64,000 nt of DNA. Origin: Rhizomucor pusillus (lineage: Eukaryota > Mucoromycota > Mucoromycetes > Mucorales > Lichtheimiaceae). Position numbers and translations under genes: made by a program. Location: NCBI GenBank assembly GCA_900175165.2, contig FWWN02000244.1:1-64000 (forward strand), given 5' to 3'. Below the pieces are notes generated by a model, which searched no databases, was not told where the DNA came from, and saw nothing but the letters and a program-made list of their open reading frames with translations. Position 1 is the stretch's first letter, and every line of letters starts with the position of its first letter. Below, one piece after another: positions 47,482-58,934 of this stretch.

Positions 47482-49884
47482 ATGCAGAAGTCTTGTAAGT
47501 TTGCAAATATGTGTTGGTGCTGTGCGTGATGGGCAACTTACTTATGTTATTGTGTGTTAGCCATAGATACCACTGTTGCCAACGTCGACGCTGTTGAACC
47601 TCGTCATCAGTCGCAGCAAGATGGAGGTGCCAAAGTCCAACGGACGCTGGCACTCGTTAAGCCTGATGCTATGCAAGCTGGAAAAGCACAGGATATTGTA
47701 CAGAGAATTCGTGAAGCTGGATTTGATATTGTGCAAGAGAAACAAATGTCCCTGAGCCTTAACCAGGCACAACTGTTTTACCGCGAGCACGAGGTGCGAC
47801 CTTTTTACAGCGAACTCACAGAGTGGATGAGTAGGTAAGCACGTTAGACAAGGTAGAAATGCATACAGCGGATACAGTAACTAATAGCTGTCCGTGTGTT
47901 TACTTTTCAGTGCCCCTATTCATGCCATGATACTGGAAAAGGAAAACGCTGTGCAGGATTGGCGAGCATTGATGGGACCCACCGATCCGGCTAAAGCGAG
48001 AACCATTGAACCCACTAGGTACAGTAATCCGAAATGATCTACGTATTTAACTACAACTTTTCTGATGTTTATCCAAGTCTCCGTGCTCTTTTTGGAACTG
48101 ATGGCATGCAAAATGCAACGCACGGAAGCGACTGCGTTACCAGTGCAGAGCAGGAGATCAGCATCATTTTTGGGGAAAGCGACGAAGCGCTACCACTAAC
48201 AAATGAAATGACTGACCGCTCGGTGAAGGACGAGGGCGTCGCTATCGACGAACCCCTCTCAGACAAGGAGGACGCGTCTGACAGTCCTGCAAAAAACGAC
48301 AATTCGGACTCTGCTGAAGAAATCGACAATACCGCTGTAGACGAGCAGCTCAACGAAACTATTGCTGACAAGGCAGAAACTGATCATCAAGAAATAACTC
48401 AAGAAAAGCAACATACGGAAGATGTAAAGATACCGGAGGTTGAGGTCGAGCAAGAGATCAGCAAGGAAGCAGTGCCAGCAGAAATGACCATTAGCAAGGA
48501 CGAGGAAACTGACATCTCTACTCAAGTTGTCGAAACAGAGATCCAGTCAAAGATTGATACTACAGAAGAAACTTGTGCGACAGGAAACACGACGACGATC
48601 TCTAATGCTGAAAAGCTTGCCAAAAACGATTCATTTGACATGCCCAAAATGGAAAGAATCGATAAATCTGGGGAATTCACTGATATTACCCACACGATGA
48701 TTGATAAGAATGGCAAAGACGATATCAAGATAGATGAGACCTGCAAACCAGATTTGCAATCCAACAAAGTAGCTGATAAGCTAACCGATAAGGCGATAAG
48801 CATACCTAGCACAGAATCCCGCGCAAGGGAGAAATCTACGACCAAGTCGAAGGCAACTGTAACGAAACAGGCATCTGGTAGAACAACAACTGCAGCAAAG
48901 AAGTCTGATACTACGCGTGCTTCTGTAAAGAAAACATCGGCTACACCGGCTGTCGCAAAGACGGGTGCGTCCAAAACCACTGGAACTGTACGAAAGACGA
49001 CCAAAGCAAGCAGCACTACCACCTCCACCACGACTGCTACTGCTACGCGACACACGTCTCCTCCGACATCTGAGACCGCAAGGAAGACTACTGCGACGCA
49101 AGTTGCTACAGCACGGACCGTCCGTTCCACCGCACAAAAGCCGGGAGACGCAGCTAGTAAAACATCCACACTTACCACAAAGAGAAGCACAACCGGCTTG
49201 TCTCGTGCCTCGGCTACCACTGCGGCAACTGTGAAGAAACAAGGAGCTGAGACTGCCTCGGCAGCGAAGAAGAGCACAACAACTGCCAGAACCGCCTCTG
49301 CGGCTTCCCGTCAAACAACGACCAGAAAGTCTGCAACTACTGCAGGAAAGGCAACTGCAAAGCGCGTGACACGTTCATCAGCAGCAGGAACGACAGCTAG
49401 GAAGCCATCGTCTTCGACAGAAAAGGATCCGCGTCTCGTAGCTGCAAGGGCAGCCAAATCGGCTGCTGCGAAGAGCGTGCCAAAGCCTGAAGAGACGGAC
49501 GTTCATCAAGAACAAGTTGCAGCTGGTCCTGAGCCCGAGAAACCAACCAGCATTGAGATCGAAAGAGTTGTGCAGGAGTCTAGTGCAAAGACAGAAGTGC
49601 ACGACAAGGAAGTGGAGAGTATTACTGTTAACAACCAGCAGCAGCATACTACGGCAACCGCGACAAGCTCGCCGAAGATGGAACATCGACCCGAGAGCGA
49701 CGGCAAGGTATCTGCAGCCTCGAGCGCTTCCCGCCCACGCACACCCGAAGTTGCTCAGCTTCGTAGCAAGTTTGAAAACTTGCAAAATAACAGCAATGAT
49801 ACAGCATCCAGCGTCAAGCGGGCACCCATGCCGATCACTGGCGGCAATCGCGTCAAGGATATGATCAGCAGATTCAACGAATAA
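47482..49884 (+). CDS. Nucleoside diphosphate kinase domain fused to a long disordered tail
   Basis: Four exons (47482-47494, 47561-47834, 47911-48018, 48078-49884), 733 residues. Residues about 25-165 form an NDK fold: [45 protein letters not shown] and the catalytic His in [13 protein letters not shown]. The lysine that contacts ATP (VKPDA) is kept. The remaining roughly 565 residues are low complexity: first acidic (Asp/Glu/Ser), then a basic Ala/Thr/Lys/Ser block resembling histone H1 tails (about residues 385-590). It ends with a short conserved-looking C terminus (LRSKFENLQ ... [10 protein letters not shown]). Canonical NDKs are about 150 residues. The reading frame is continuous across the join, so fusion by missed splicing is unlikely. 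Confidence 0.85.
48830..49440 (+). repeat. Low-complexity Ala/Thr/Lys/Ser coding tract
   Basis: Degenerate repeats of ACT/ACA/GCA/AAG codons encoding TTARTAS/KKSTTT-like units in the NDK fusion tail. The protein composition is histone-H1-like. Confidence 0.7.
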
Positions 49885-51646
49885 CCTACCAGAGAGAAAA
49901 CATGACCCGCCAGGATGATACCATTCTTTTCCGTTCTTATTTCTCCTTTTGATATTTTTTCGTCCTTCTACCCATATATCAAAGAAAATAAGGATTTACT
50001 ATGCATACCTTTACCACGATCCTTTTCATTCCCCACCACCTTGTCCTTACCCAGAACAAAACAATGCATGCACTAGCTCGTTAGCCCAGACCTATATTAT
50101 GAAAGACATATTGAGAAAGGGACGATTACATAGCACCAAATATATTGAATACTATCTTGTTCTATTTGTACAGCCTGTCTCCATTGTCACTTTTTTGAAC
50201 TGGTTGGACATAACTACTCGGTCGCTGGTGATCTCTGTCGGCTGGCCTAATTCAACAAAACCTGAATGAATGTGCGGACGTAAAGCTGCCTGCGCAAACT
50301 ACGAGACGATAAGTTTCTCCATAGTCGAATGGCTAATTTTCTACACATTTCCAACTGTTAGCACTTATTCTGCATGTACAATATGATACGGCTGACATCA
50401 ACTCACATTATACTTTTCCGGAATGTACATGAATTTTTACCAATAACAAAAGTACTATTTTATCATCGAGTTTCAAAAGACAGCCAGTAGGAATGGGACG
50501 ACAACATTCGGGAGATAGATTGTCGAAATTTCCCAAGAATTTAGGCACAAAGAAAAATAATATAAATTTTTCAACATCCATCTCTGGTTCATCGAGCGTT
50601 GGGTTTCAAGTACCTGTCTGCTTCATCCGTACTGAGGCATTTTCCCCTTCCAATCTGATAATCTTTGCATTATTTTGATCGCCGTAGTCCCTTTGATACT
50701 TATCTCCTGGCAATAACGGAATCGATTAGAAAATGGTTCAAATCCAGCAGCGACGATGCACATTATTAGCATATGCACAGAGAAAGAGAAGGGGGCCACT
50801 TAGCAAGATACTGCAGACTCAAAAGTTTATGCGCATGTTTTTTCAAAACAGTGCTTAAGGGCGCTCGGTTCATACCAGATGGTTTCCAAAAAGGCACAAA
50901 AGTTCCTTGTTCTGGATACTGGGCAAAATTTAAAATAAGCTTTGGGGGTTGGGGGTGGGATGAGGTTCTGTTGTTTAGGTAAGGTGGTTCTCTCATGGAA
51001 ATAATCGTTGGCTATTTGCCGCTTTTCTTCACTGGAATGACGAGGAGGACAAGGAGATATGTACATATTTATTCGCAGTTTGCATTGTATAACAATGCCG
51101 GCAAATTAAATGGATAGATCTAAGCGCAGATGAAACTATAGCAGAAAGAGGATCGTTTTAGCGGGTTAGCGGGCGGTAGTACACAGGTACATCAATAAAT
51201 CTTGGCCAATTGCAAGAGATCTTGATAGCGCGGGATTCGAATCAACGTTGGACTACAAAACGTGGTGCTGCAAAGCATCGGAAAGAAACGCATGTGGCCT
51301 TTCTCATCGCATAAGATGCAGTTTCCTCGCGTGCGTTTCCACTCCGGTTAAGCCCTTCTCCGTGGGTCCCTCCCCTCGCAGATGATGAAACAATGGGACG
51401 AGGTTGCAGGTACTAATTTTTTGGCGAGTGACTATTCGCCCGTTTTCCAGGAAGAAAAGCGGAACCTGAGTTTTTATTTTTTTTTCTTTTTTCTGAATGG
51501 CCCTGTCGTTGGTCCATAGATGATGGCCTGTTGCACAGAGAGTTCCATATAATAAATTCCGTTGGCCCTTGTATTCCATTAGGTCCGCTTTTCCCTTTCC
51601 CTCTTTCTTCTTCCTCTTTCCTCTTCTTCTTCCCTTCTCCCTTCGA
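49885..51646. other. Long intergenic region 5' of CDC24
   Basis: 1.76 kb without a gene-like frame. It holds a G-run cluster at 50944-50959 and pyrimidine-rich tracts just before CDC24. Other frames on either strand lack ATG context or domains. Confidence 0.5.
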
Positions 51647-54600
51647 ATGGCTGCCTTGGCCCTGAAGCGAAGAACCCCTTCGCTCGGCACGCTGCCGACT
51701 GTCCCAAACATATCCGTGATTGACACCCCGCTGCCATCTTCCTCTATAACAAATAAACCAGCCGGGCAAGGCGCATCATTGTATCACACATGCCGCTCAG
51801 TTCTCGACAAGCTCAGTGCTGTTGAGGGAATGGCCGAGTATCTCGAGGCCGACCCCGGCGAAGTCCCGCCAGTCTCCTCCATTTCAACTTCCTCGCCATC
51901 ATCAGAACCTTCCACACCAAACAGCAGCAGCGATCCCCTTTCGAAATTGTGGTGTATTTGCCGCCGAGGTGCACCGCTCTGCACGCTCTTCAACGCTCTC
52001 AACACTGAGAAACCGCTCAAGGTTGACCGGAACCCATCCCTCACACAGACGAATGCATGCAAAGCGAGCGTGTACCATTTCATCGTCGCTTGCCGGGATC
52101 AGCTGAAGTTCAGCGAAGAGGAGCTGTTCACCATCACTGATCTCTATCAAGATGACACAAACGGCTTTGTCAAGGTACGAAAAGCTTTCATTGTTCTCCT
52201 AGAGAGATTTTTGTGTGTGTGCGTGGAGAGAGAATGTGTGTGAGAGCACAATGATTGTCTTGTGCAACCATAGTGGGTCTCTCACATGATCCATGTCATC
52301 GGCGACAGTGTCACTAAATAAATTTTCCCAACTTTTTTTTTCGCTTGCTGCTAGGTCGTCAATACCATTGACAAGATTCTACACCTCCTGGAGCGGGACG
52401 GTGTCATTTCTGTAAAGTCATCAAACAGGAACTCGGATCCAAATGCACCCCGGGACACGCGCGACAAGGTCGTGCTCGAGTTGTTGGAAACGGAGCGCAA
52501 GTATGTCCAAGACTTGGAGATCCTTCAGGTACATATAATTCCAGACCAAGTTGGAGGCTAAATCTGTACATTGACTGACGTAACGTGTATAAACAAAAAC
52601 ACAAAAAAGAACTACATGCGTGAGCTGCAGAGCCAAAAAATCCTGTCGGCAGATACGATCCATTACTTATTTGGAAACTTGAACACCCTCGTGGATTTCC
52701 AACGTCGCTTCTTGATCCAGCTTGAGAACATGGCCGAGAATGCGCCCGAGGAACAGCGGTTCTGCTTACTATTCACGCAGATGGAGGACAGCTTCTCCGT
52801 TTACGAGCCTTACTGTGCCAACTACTACTCTGCCCAGGATTTGGTCGTACAGGAAACGCCCAAGCTGCAGAAGTTGGCAGATATCTTGAATCCTACCTAC
52901 GAGCTGCCATCTATGCTCATCAAACCCGTTCAGCGTATCTGCAAGTACCCCTTGTTACTCGAACAGCTCATCAAGACTACCAACAAAGATTGGCCTCACT
53001 ATGCAGAAATGGAAGAAGGCCTTGAGGCGATCAAGCGAGTGACGGAAAAAGTCAACGAAACACAAAGAAAGCACGAAAATATGCAAGCTGTCGAAGACCT
53101 GCGTAAACGCATCGATCCCTCTAAGGTAAGGTAAAATATGTCAAGTATACATTTATGATATTTATTTGTTTGTTGCTAGGGTGAATTTGTCGAAGGTCAC
53201 GGTAATCTTTTGCTCCAAGGCAAGCTCACAATGGTGAACGGCGATTACGAGCGAGAAATGCAGCTTTTCTTGTTTGAAAAAGCATTGCTTATCTGCAAAG
53301 AAATTAAAGATTCAAACAAGAACAGACTGACAAAGTCCAATACCCTGATGAAAAAGAAACGCACTGGCGGTCTGCAACCCAAGGGCAAAATCTACACAAA
53401 CCGCATTATCAGCATCTACAACAAGTCGTCGCCAGGCAACTGGGCTCTCGCTGTTGAGTTCAAGGATAGAGAAGTAGAACGTTTCACTCTCAAGTTCCGC
53501 AACGAAGAGCAACTGAAACTATGGGAAAGCACGCTCAACAAGACTAAAGCCAGTTACAAGTCGCATGTCCCCAACACACATTTGCTATCAATGGGTCAGC
53601 CAATGACGCCCAACAATTCTCAGCACCAAAACATGTCGTCGTACTTTGACGACGAAGATGACGAGGACGAGGACGAGGACGAGGACGATGAAGAGGATGA
53701 TTATCAAACAGCTCGTTCTCGCAGCAATTCTGTATTTGCGCAGCAAATGCTCAATATGCGTCCTAAAATGACAACAGCTCACAGTCAAGATGCGACGACC
53801 TGGAAGTCCACGATACCCACAGCTAGACCCATGCCTGGCATGAACCTTTCACCATTGCCTCGTACGCCTACAGGCTTTCCATCATCACCACCCACTGACT
53901 ATGGTGTATACCCTGCATCCCCTCCACCATCAAGCCCATCCTCGCCAGGTGCATCCACCAACAGCGCAGCCTCGTCGTGGCACAACAGACGCAACAACGA
54001 CGAAGGAGGCTCTCCTCTCGCAGATATTGCGAACAAGTTCATGGCCAACGGTTTTGACACGCCTGCACCGCCGCGAACGCAATCCAACTCTGTGTCTCCT
54101 ACTAGCAACAATGGTAGATTTACTGCTCCGGGACAACCGCACCACCACAGACGCCTTCGATCACAAAGCAGCCCAAACATTCACAAGGTTACAAATGGTC
54201 AGGGACTGCAACGGGCGGCGGCAGAAAATCTTCCTCAGGTTCCCATCAACTCTCGTACGTTGTACCACAAGCCATCGAGTGTCGGGGACATTCGACCGGT
54301 CCCAGCACCCGCTGCTGTTCCCCGTCTCTCGGAAGCAACTTATTCGCTCCAGAACCAAATCGAGCGCGTTGCCTCAGCTGCTGCTGGGCCTGCTCCTAAT
54401 TCTCCGGGTTCAGTGAAAATCAAGCTGAGCTACAATGACGGAATCTACGTGATCATGGTGCCGGAAGAGGTCACCTTTGTGGAACTCATGGAAAAGGTTG
54501 AAAAGAAGATCCGCGTCGTTGCCAACTTGAAGTCGTCAGATGTGCTTCGCTTGAAATATCAGGACGAAGACGGTGATCTCATCACTATCAACTCGGACGA

Positions 54601-54667
54601 CGACGTCCTCATGGCCTTTGAGAATCGTACGCCTAACACGGCCTTGAACTTGTTTGTCAGCGTGTAA
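51647..54667 (+). CDS. CDC24: Rho guanine-nucleotide exchange factor Cdc24
   Basis: Activates Cdc42 for polarity and hyphal growth. Four exons (51647-52174, 52355-52528, 52610-53125, 53180-54667), 901 residues. Domain order fits Cdc24: an N-terminal CH-like region (WCICRRGAPLCTLFNAL, about 110-250); the DH domain (LLETERKYVQDLEIL, KPVQRICKYPLLLEQLIK); a PH domain (GNLLLQGKLTMVNGDYE ... LKLWESTLNKTK); a long Ser/Pro-rich linker with an acidic run; and a C-terminal PB1 domain (KIKLSYNDGIYVIMVP ... DEDGDLITINSDDDVLMAF) for binding Bem1. The start at 51647 is chosen because upstream in-frame sequence is just a pyrimidine leader. The CH-like domain is split from the DH domain by intron 1. Confidence 0.95.
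53649..53702 (+). repeat. Acidic coding repeat in CDC24
   Basis: GAC/GAG/GAT trinucleotides encode an uninterrupted run of about 18 Asp/Glu residues in the linker after the PH domain. Confidence 0.85.
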
Positions 54668-55034
54668 CCCTCCCTCCTTTTGATAATCGTCGTATACTAT
54701 ACTCATATATACACGCACAATACATACCATTCCCGCCTCTTCCTCTCACTATCTCTCCCTCACTTAACTCACTCAGTCATTCACTCACTCACTCTCTCCT
54801 CGCTATTTTTTTTTTTCTGATATGTATACATGTCCTTCAAAACACCTTTACTACATCTCTCGCTCTCTATTTTCCTAGTCTCCCTCTCTCTCTTTCCGTC
54901 TCTATCCAATCTCTTAACTGCTTTTTTTTCTACTCGCATCAACAAAAGAAGAATCTAAGAAATAGTATACTATTTTGTATTTGCTCCTTGTAAATAAATA
55001 TTTTCCCCTTGATCTTTATTATTACTTGATTTGA
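54668..55034. repeat. Pyrimidine-rich low-complexity 3' region
   Basis: Between the convergent CDC24 and ORC6 ends. Long CTCT/CACTCACT tracts (about 54735-54910) on the plus strand. Probably terminator and UTR sequence. No gene. Confidence 0.6.
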
Positions 55035-55967
55035 TCAAGCGGACAATCGCTGTAAGATGTGCTTCTCCCACAGGAGATAGTCCTGGTATCGTTTGGTTTC
55101 TTTGTACGGTTGGTAACTGATCATGGATGCCACACCTGAAACGGGCATCGCGCTATTGTTCTTTTTCGCTGGTGCCAATTTTTCTGTGTCTCGTTTCCGT
55201 TTCTTTGCCGCCTGCGAAGTCGACGCTGCCGCTTGTGCTCGTCGCTTTTCTTTAGATTTCAAGGCTGCTAGCTCCTGCTCGCACGTGTCAGAAATTGCCT
55301 TTGCACATTTTGCAAAGTCGCTTGCACTTGAAGAGCACATGCTTTGCAGTTTGGATTTATCTATCCGTTCCTAAATTTCATCCTTTAACATTTCCGAGCC
55401 GTCGAGATGATTGATTATTTGTGAACGTACTCCAAGCGCCTTGGCGCACAAATAGAACGCAGCCGGTTTCCATGCACCTTCTTGCAGTTGCTCCGATGCC
55501 GTTTTCCGCTTGACAGCGCTTAAGCTCGATATGTACTTTTGCGAAAATTCCTCCCACAGTTGCTCGACTCGTGCAATCATTTGTGTGCATCCAAAGGTGA
55601 CACCAAGCGATTCAAAGGATACATGTGTTTTCTCGTTTAAGCATCTTTTCACCATGCTCACCGTGTTCTTGTATGCACTCACACGGCATCCTGCCAGCTG
55701 CGCCGCCAGCTTGTCGCTCCAACCGTCCAATTTCCCGAGACTTGTATGTAAACTCTTGGCGTCAGCAACAGCAGCATTCCCAGTTCAAAAATGGCAGTAC
55801 CTTTCACATGCAAGTTGAATGCAAATCACAGGTTTGCAATTGGGTCCCTTGTCGAAAGCTTTTGCAGGAACTTTGGAAGAGCATTTCTCTTGATATGCCT
55901 CGGCACGTGCTAACAGCGGTGGATCGTCGCCTAATGACAGTCGATCGAGACAATGCTGTAGGGACAT
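55035..55967 (-). CDS. ORC6: Origin recognition complex subunit 6
   Basis: Smallest ORC subunit, needed for replication licensing. Three exons (55967-55801, 55740-55431, 55370-55035), 270 residues. The N-terminal cyclin-box/TFIIB-like fold shows KVPAKAFDKGPNCKPVICIQLACE. The second fold includes VSFESLGVTFGC and AFYLCAKALG, followed by IDKSKLQSMCSSSASDF. The C terminus is basic (AAKKRKRDTEKLAPAKK) and ends with a helix that contacts Orc3 in other species. Intron 2 (55371-55430) is exactly 60 nt and keeps the frame, but contains an in-frame TAG. Only splicing gives the full second domain. Confidence 0.88.
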
Positions 55968-56468
55968 TTGGTTTTTACTAAAGTTGTTGTATATAATGCG
56001 ATTTCGAGCCCGACGAGTTTTTCTCTTTTTTGAACCTTCCTGATTGAACCACCACGGGTTAGTAAACCGCCACCTCCACTTGTAGATACAGCATATACAT
56101 AAATAAGGTAACCAATGATATTTGCTGCAATCTTCTCGGCGCGATCGTTCGTGAGTTTTTCAGAGAAAACTTGTTTTCCATCGCTATACCGAAATAACCT
56201 TATTATACTACGTTTCTGATAATTGCAATGATGTTATTGAAAAGAACATCAGATTAATCCTTGAGATGTCTCTAAGCAGCTAAATAATACCAACGTCGTT
56301 TTGATCTACAGCGGCCACGTTGCTTGTTGTGCCTCGATCCGATCGCATCCGTGCGTCTGTCCCGTGGTAGTAGCTCCGATACTTTACAATACATTTACTT
56401 TTTGGTCATACATAATTTTACAAATGAATCAGGAAATGTATGTAGAATGTCTAGACAGGTTGCTTTTT
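55968..56468. other. Intergenic
   Basis: 501 bp between the ORC6 start and the glycyl-tRNA synthetase stop. No gene seen. Confidence 0.5.
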
Positions 56469-58130
56469 TTAGTCTAATTGATCTTCTTCTATCAGCTGGT
56501 CGCCAATGATATCTTGCACTTGTCTCCAGTTTACACGCTTCTGCTCGCCAGTGTCGCGATCGCGGATGGTGACAGTTTCATCTTCGAGACTCTGATAATC
56601 AACAGTGACGCACCACGGCGTGCCGATCTCATCGTGTCGATAATACCGCTTGCCGATCTTGAGTTTTTGTGACTCGACCATCGTGTACCATCCTCTTCTT
56701 CTCAGTGATCGAGCAATCTTTCGCGACAGAGGCAAGAATTCTGGCTTGCCTGTCAGTGGCATCACTGCGCACTTGACCGGTGCTAGACGTGGATGTAGTC
56801 GCAGCACTGCGCGTGGTTCCTTGTTCCCCTTTTCGTCTTGCACCAGATGGAATGCGTCGCACAGGTAAGCAAGCATGGCACGGTTGAGACCGCACGAGCT
56901 TTCAATGACATGAGGTACGTAGCGGTTATTATTCTTTTCATCGATAGCTGTAAAGTTGGCAGAGCTATTGTTCATGTGTTGCTGCAGATCATAGTTGCCG
57001 CGGTTGGCTACACCCTCTACTTCGCCCCATCCCCACGGGAATTTGTACTCAACATCCGTGCAACCGGTCGCATAGTGCGCCATTTCATCTGCATCGTGCT
57101 TGCGCTGTCTAAAGTTATCCTTGCAAGTGGCGTGCTCGAGCCACCAATCGAATCGCTCCTTGCGCCATACATCGTACCATTGCTTGGCTTCACAGGGCAC
57201 AACAAAATATTCCAGTTCTAGTTGCTCAAACTCTGGAGTGCGGAAGATGGCATGCTCCAGACGGATCTCGTTTCGGAAAGATTTGCCGACTTGAGCAATA
57301 CCGAACGGCGGTTTCTTGTTCATCGTCCGTGCAATTTGTTCATAGTTTATGAACACGCCCTGCGCAGTCTCTGGACGTAGGTACACTGTAGATGGCCGTA
57401 GCACTGAATCTACTGCTTCTCGAACATTGCTGCCTGATTGTGGGTCGTGCTTGGATGTAGTTTGGATAATACGATCGATCGGGTCAATAGGGTCGAGGAA
57501 TGTCTTGAACATGAGATTGAAAGGTCTGCTAGGTGTAAGGAACGGCGAATTGCTGTTTGGTTCGACGTATCCGTGGTATTCAACTGTGATCGGTTGGCTG
57601 GGTGTTGTGGATTCAAAAACAATCCTGCCGGGCTGCTGCTGCCCTGTAGGTGCGACGAACTCTAGTACGTGAAGAAGGACTTGCTTTCCATCAAGCGTCG
57701 ACACAACGCCCGGTGCTATCTGCTCTTCTACGAGTTGCTTCCACTCCTTTGCAGTGTTTTTATCAGGAGCTGTGAGCGGGATCCTTTTGCTGGATACGTC
57801 CCCTTTGAGGAATTGCACAGCTGGTGCCTTGTCTGGTCGAAAACGTTCCTTTGTAAGTATACAGTCAACCAGCAGGTCTGTAAACTCGTCAACATGTCCG
57901 GAAGCTTTGAGTACTGGATAGGGCGTAATGATACTGGTGTCCAAACCGACAACGTCGTCACGTGCATACACATTGCGTTGCCACCAAGACTTTAGAATGT
58001 TCTTTTTCAGTTCCACCCCGAGCGGTCCATAGTCGTAGGCGCCACGTAAACCGCCGTAGATCTCTGCCGATTGAAACAAAAAGCCTCTGCGTTTGCAGAG
58101 ATCCAACAAGGCACGAAATCGTTGTGCCAT
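56469..58130 (-). CDS. Glycyl-tRNA synthetase, bacterial (alpha2) type
   Basis: Charges tRNA-Gly. Intronless, 553 residues from the ATG at 58130. Class II core: LCKRRGFLFQSAEIYGG and GLRGAYDYGPLGVEL, motif 2 (QVGKSFRNEI), the glycine-recognition VYLRPETAQGVFINYEQIA, motif 3 (CGLNRAMLAYL), and a C-terminal anticodon domain (LAPVKCAVMPLT). The wording (DDVVGLDTSIITPYPVLKASGHVDEFTDLLVDC in part) is closer to bacterial alpha2 enzymes than to the longer eukaryotic cytosolic form. There is no WHEP domain and no clear mitochondrial presequence. An in-frame TTG lies 19 codons upstream. A one-exon gene stands out among intron-rich neighbours. Likely mitochondrial-type or acquired; origin needs a tree. 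Confidence 0.88.
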   Translation of the reverse strand: MAQRFRALLDLCKRRGFLFQSAEIYGGLRGAYDYGPLGVELKKNILKSWWQRNVYARDDVVGLDTSIITPYPVLKASGHVDEFTDLLVDCILTKERFRPDKAPAVQFLKGDVSSKRIPLTAPDKNTAKEWKQLVEEQIAPGVVSTLDGKQVLLHVLEFVAPTGQQQPGRIVFESTTPSQPITVEYHGYVEPNSNSPFLTPSRPFNLMFKTFLDPIDPIDRIIQTTSKHDPQSGSNVREAVDSVLRPSTVYLRPETAQGVFINYEQIARTMNKKPPFGIAQVGKSFRNEIRLEHAIFRTPEFEQLELEYFVVPCEAKQWYDVWRKERFDWWLEHATCKDNFRQRKHDADEMAHYATGCTDVEYKFPWGWGEVEGVANRGNYDLQQHMNNSSANFTAIDEKNNNRYVPHVIESSCGLNRAMLAYLCDAFHLVQDEKGNKEPRAVLRLHPRLAPVKCAVMPLTGKPEFLPLSRKIARSLRRRGWYTMVESQKLKIGKRYYRHDEIGTPWCVTVDYQSLEDETVTIRDRDTGEQKRVNWRQVQDIIGDQLIEEDQLD

Positions 58131-58227
58131 TGGATAAGAAAAACTGACGATATCGAAACTGCTGTCAAAATTTGGGCGGACCTGCAAGTCGCTTTTTTTC
58201 TTCTTTCACTTAACTTCATCTCACCTC
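58131..58227. promoter_or_regulatory. Short divergent promoter
   Basis: 97 bp separate the glycyl-tRNA synthetase ATG and the start of the small plus-strand gene. Contains a T-rich tract followed by CACTTAACTTCATCTCACC. Confidence 0.45.
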
Positions 58228-58669
58228 ATGCCTAGCGACAATGGCTGCCCCGTAAGTTACTCGGAAACGCGTGCTTCTTTGCTAGCAATGCACAAGAATA
58301 TTCGAAACTGTAAACTGCTTGAACTTGTGCAATACCAATGCGAAGTCCAAACAACGCATATTGAATGCAGTCCGCTGGTTCGGTTATTTCTAAGGTAGTT
58401 CCAGAACAACTCAAAATCATCCGTGCCATGTTCGCCAAACGACAATGTAGATGCGCTGGCAAGCCCACAATAGAAGTAACGCCCGAGTATGACCAGAATG
58501 GCGACCCAGTTACGAGGTAGGCCACTAGACAGATTTATTGCCCAAAATGATTGACTTTCTGACTTCGAACTACGCGTAAAACAGCACACTGCCAGACTTT
58601 GGGGCGGTCAGCGGAAAAGCTCCACCGGGCGTGACAATGATGGAGGACGAGGACGAGCATCGTGCATAA
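58228..58669 (+). CDS. Small protein of unknown function
   Basis: Not recognised. Three exons (58228-58251, 58371-58516, 58585-58669) join in phase into 84 residues. The middle is basic with Cys-x-Cys (KIIRAMFAKRQCRCAGKP) and an acidic C terminus (MMEDEDEHRA). No signal peptide or membrane helix. The ATG at 58228 is preferred over that at 58240 because only it keeps phase with the GCAG acceptor. The gene shares a 97-bp divergent space with the glycyl-tRNA synthetase. Support is splice phase continuity and the compact position, not homology. Confidence 0.5.
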
Positions 58670-58934
58670 TAGTTATATTTCTTTTATCAATGCTACGCCC
58701 CTTTGTTGCAACGCGATACCCTATATATCTGTATCAATTCTGGAGTAGTACTATCATCATCATCTCCATCATCATCATTGTCCATCACCATCCTATCACC
58801 GCTAACTCAGCCCCTCAAAAACTCAACAAATGCATGACCATGTTTATATATCACTTTAATTTATCGTCGTCTTTACCAAGATAAAAGGAAGCAAGCGAAA
58901 ATGCTGTTACGTTCACAGCATCTCCTTTACAGCA

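Noticed and set aside
48522..49314. Long antisense frames across the NDK fusion tail
   Set aside because: A by-product of the biased codon use of the low-complexity tail on the plus strand.
51210..51245. A tRNA-like T-loop (GATTCGAATC) near 51235
   Set aside because: The flanking bases do not form a T-stem on either strand, and no acceptor or anticodon arm is present at the right spacing.
51304..51769. Long minus-strand frames over the start of CDC24 rich in Lys/Glu
   Set aside because: They are antisense to the pyrimidine leader and first exon of CDC24 and have no domain.
55371..55373. A nonsense mutation in ORC6
   Set aside because: The TAG is the acceptor end of a 60-nt intron with a strong GTACGT donor. 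Splicing restores a normal ORC6.
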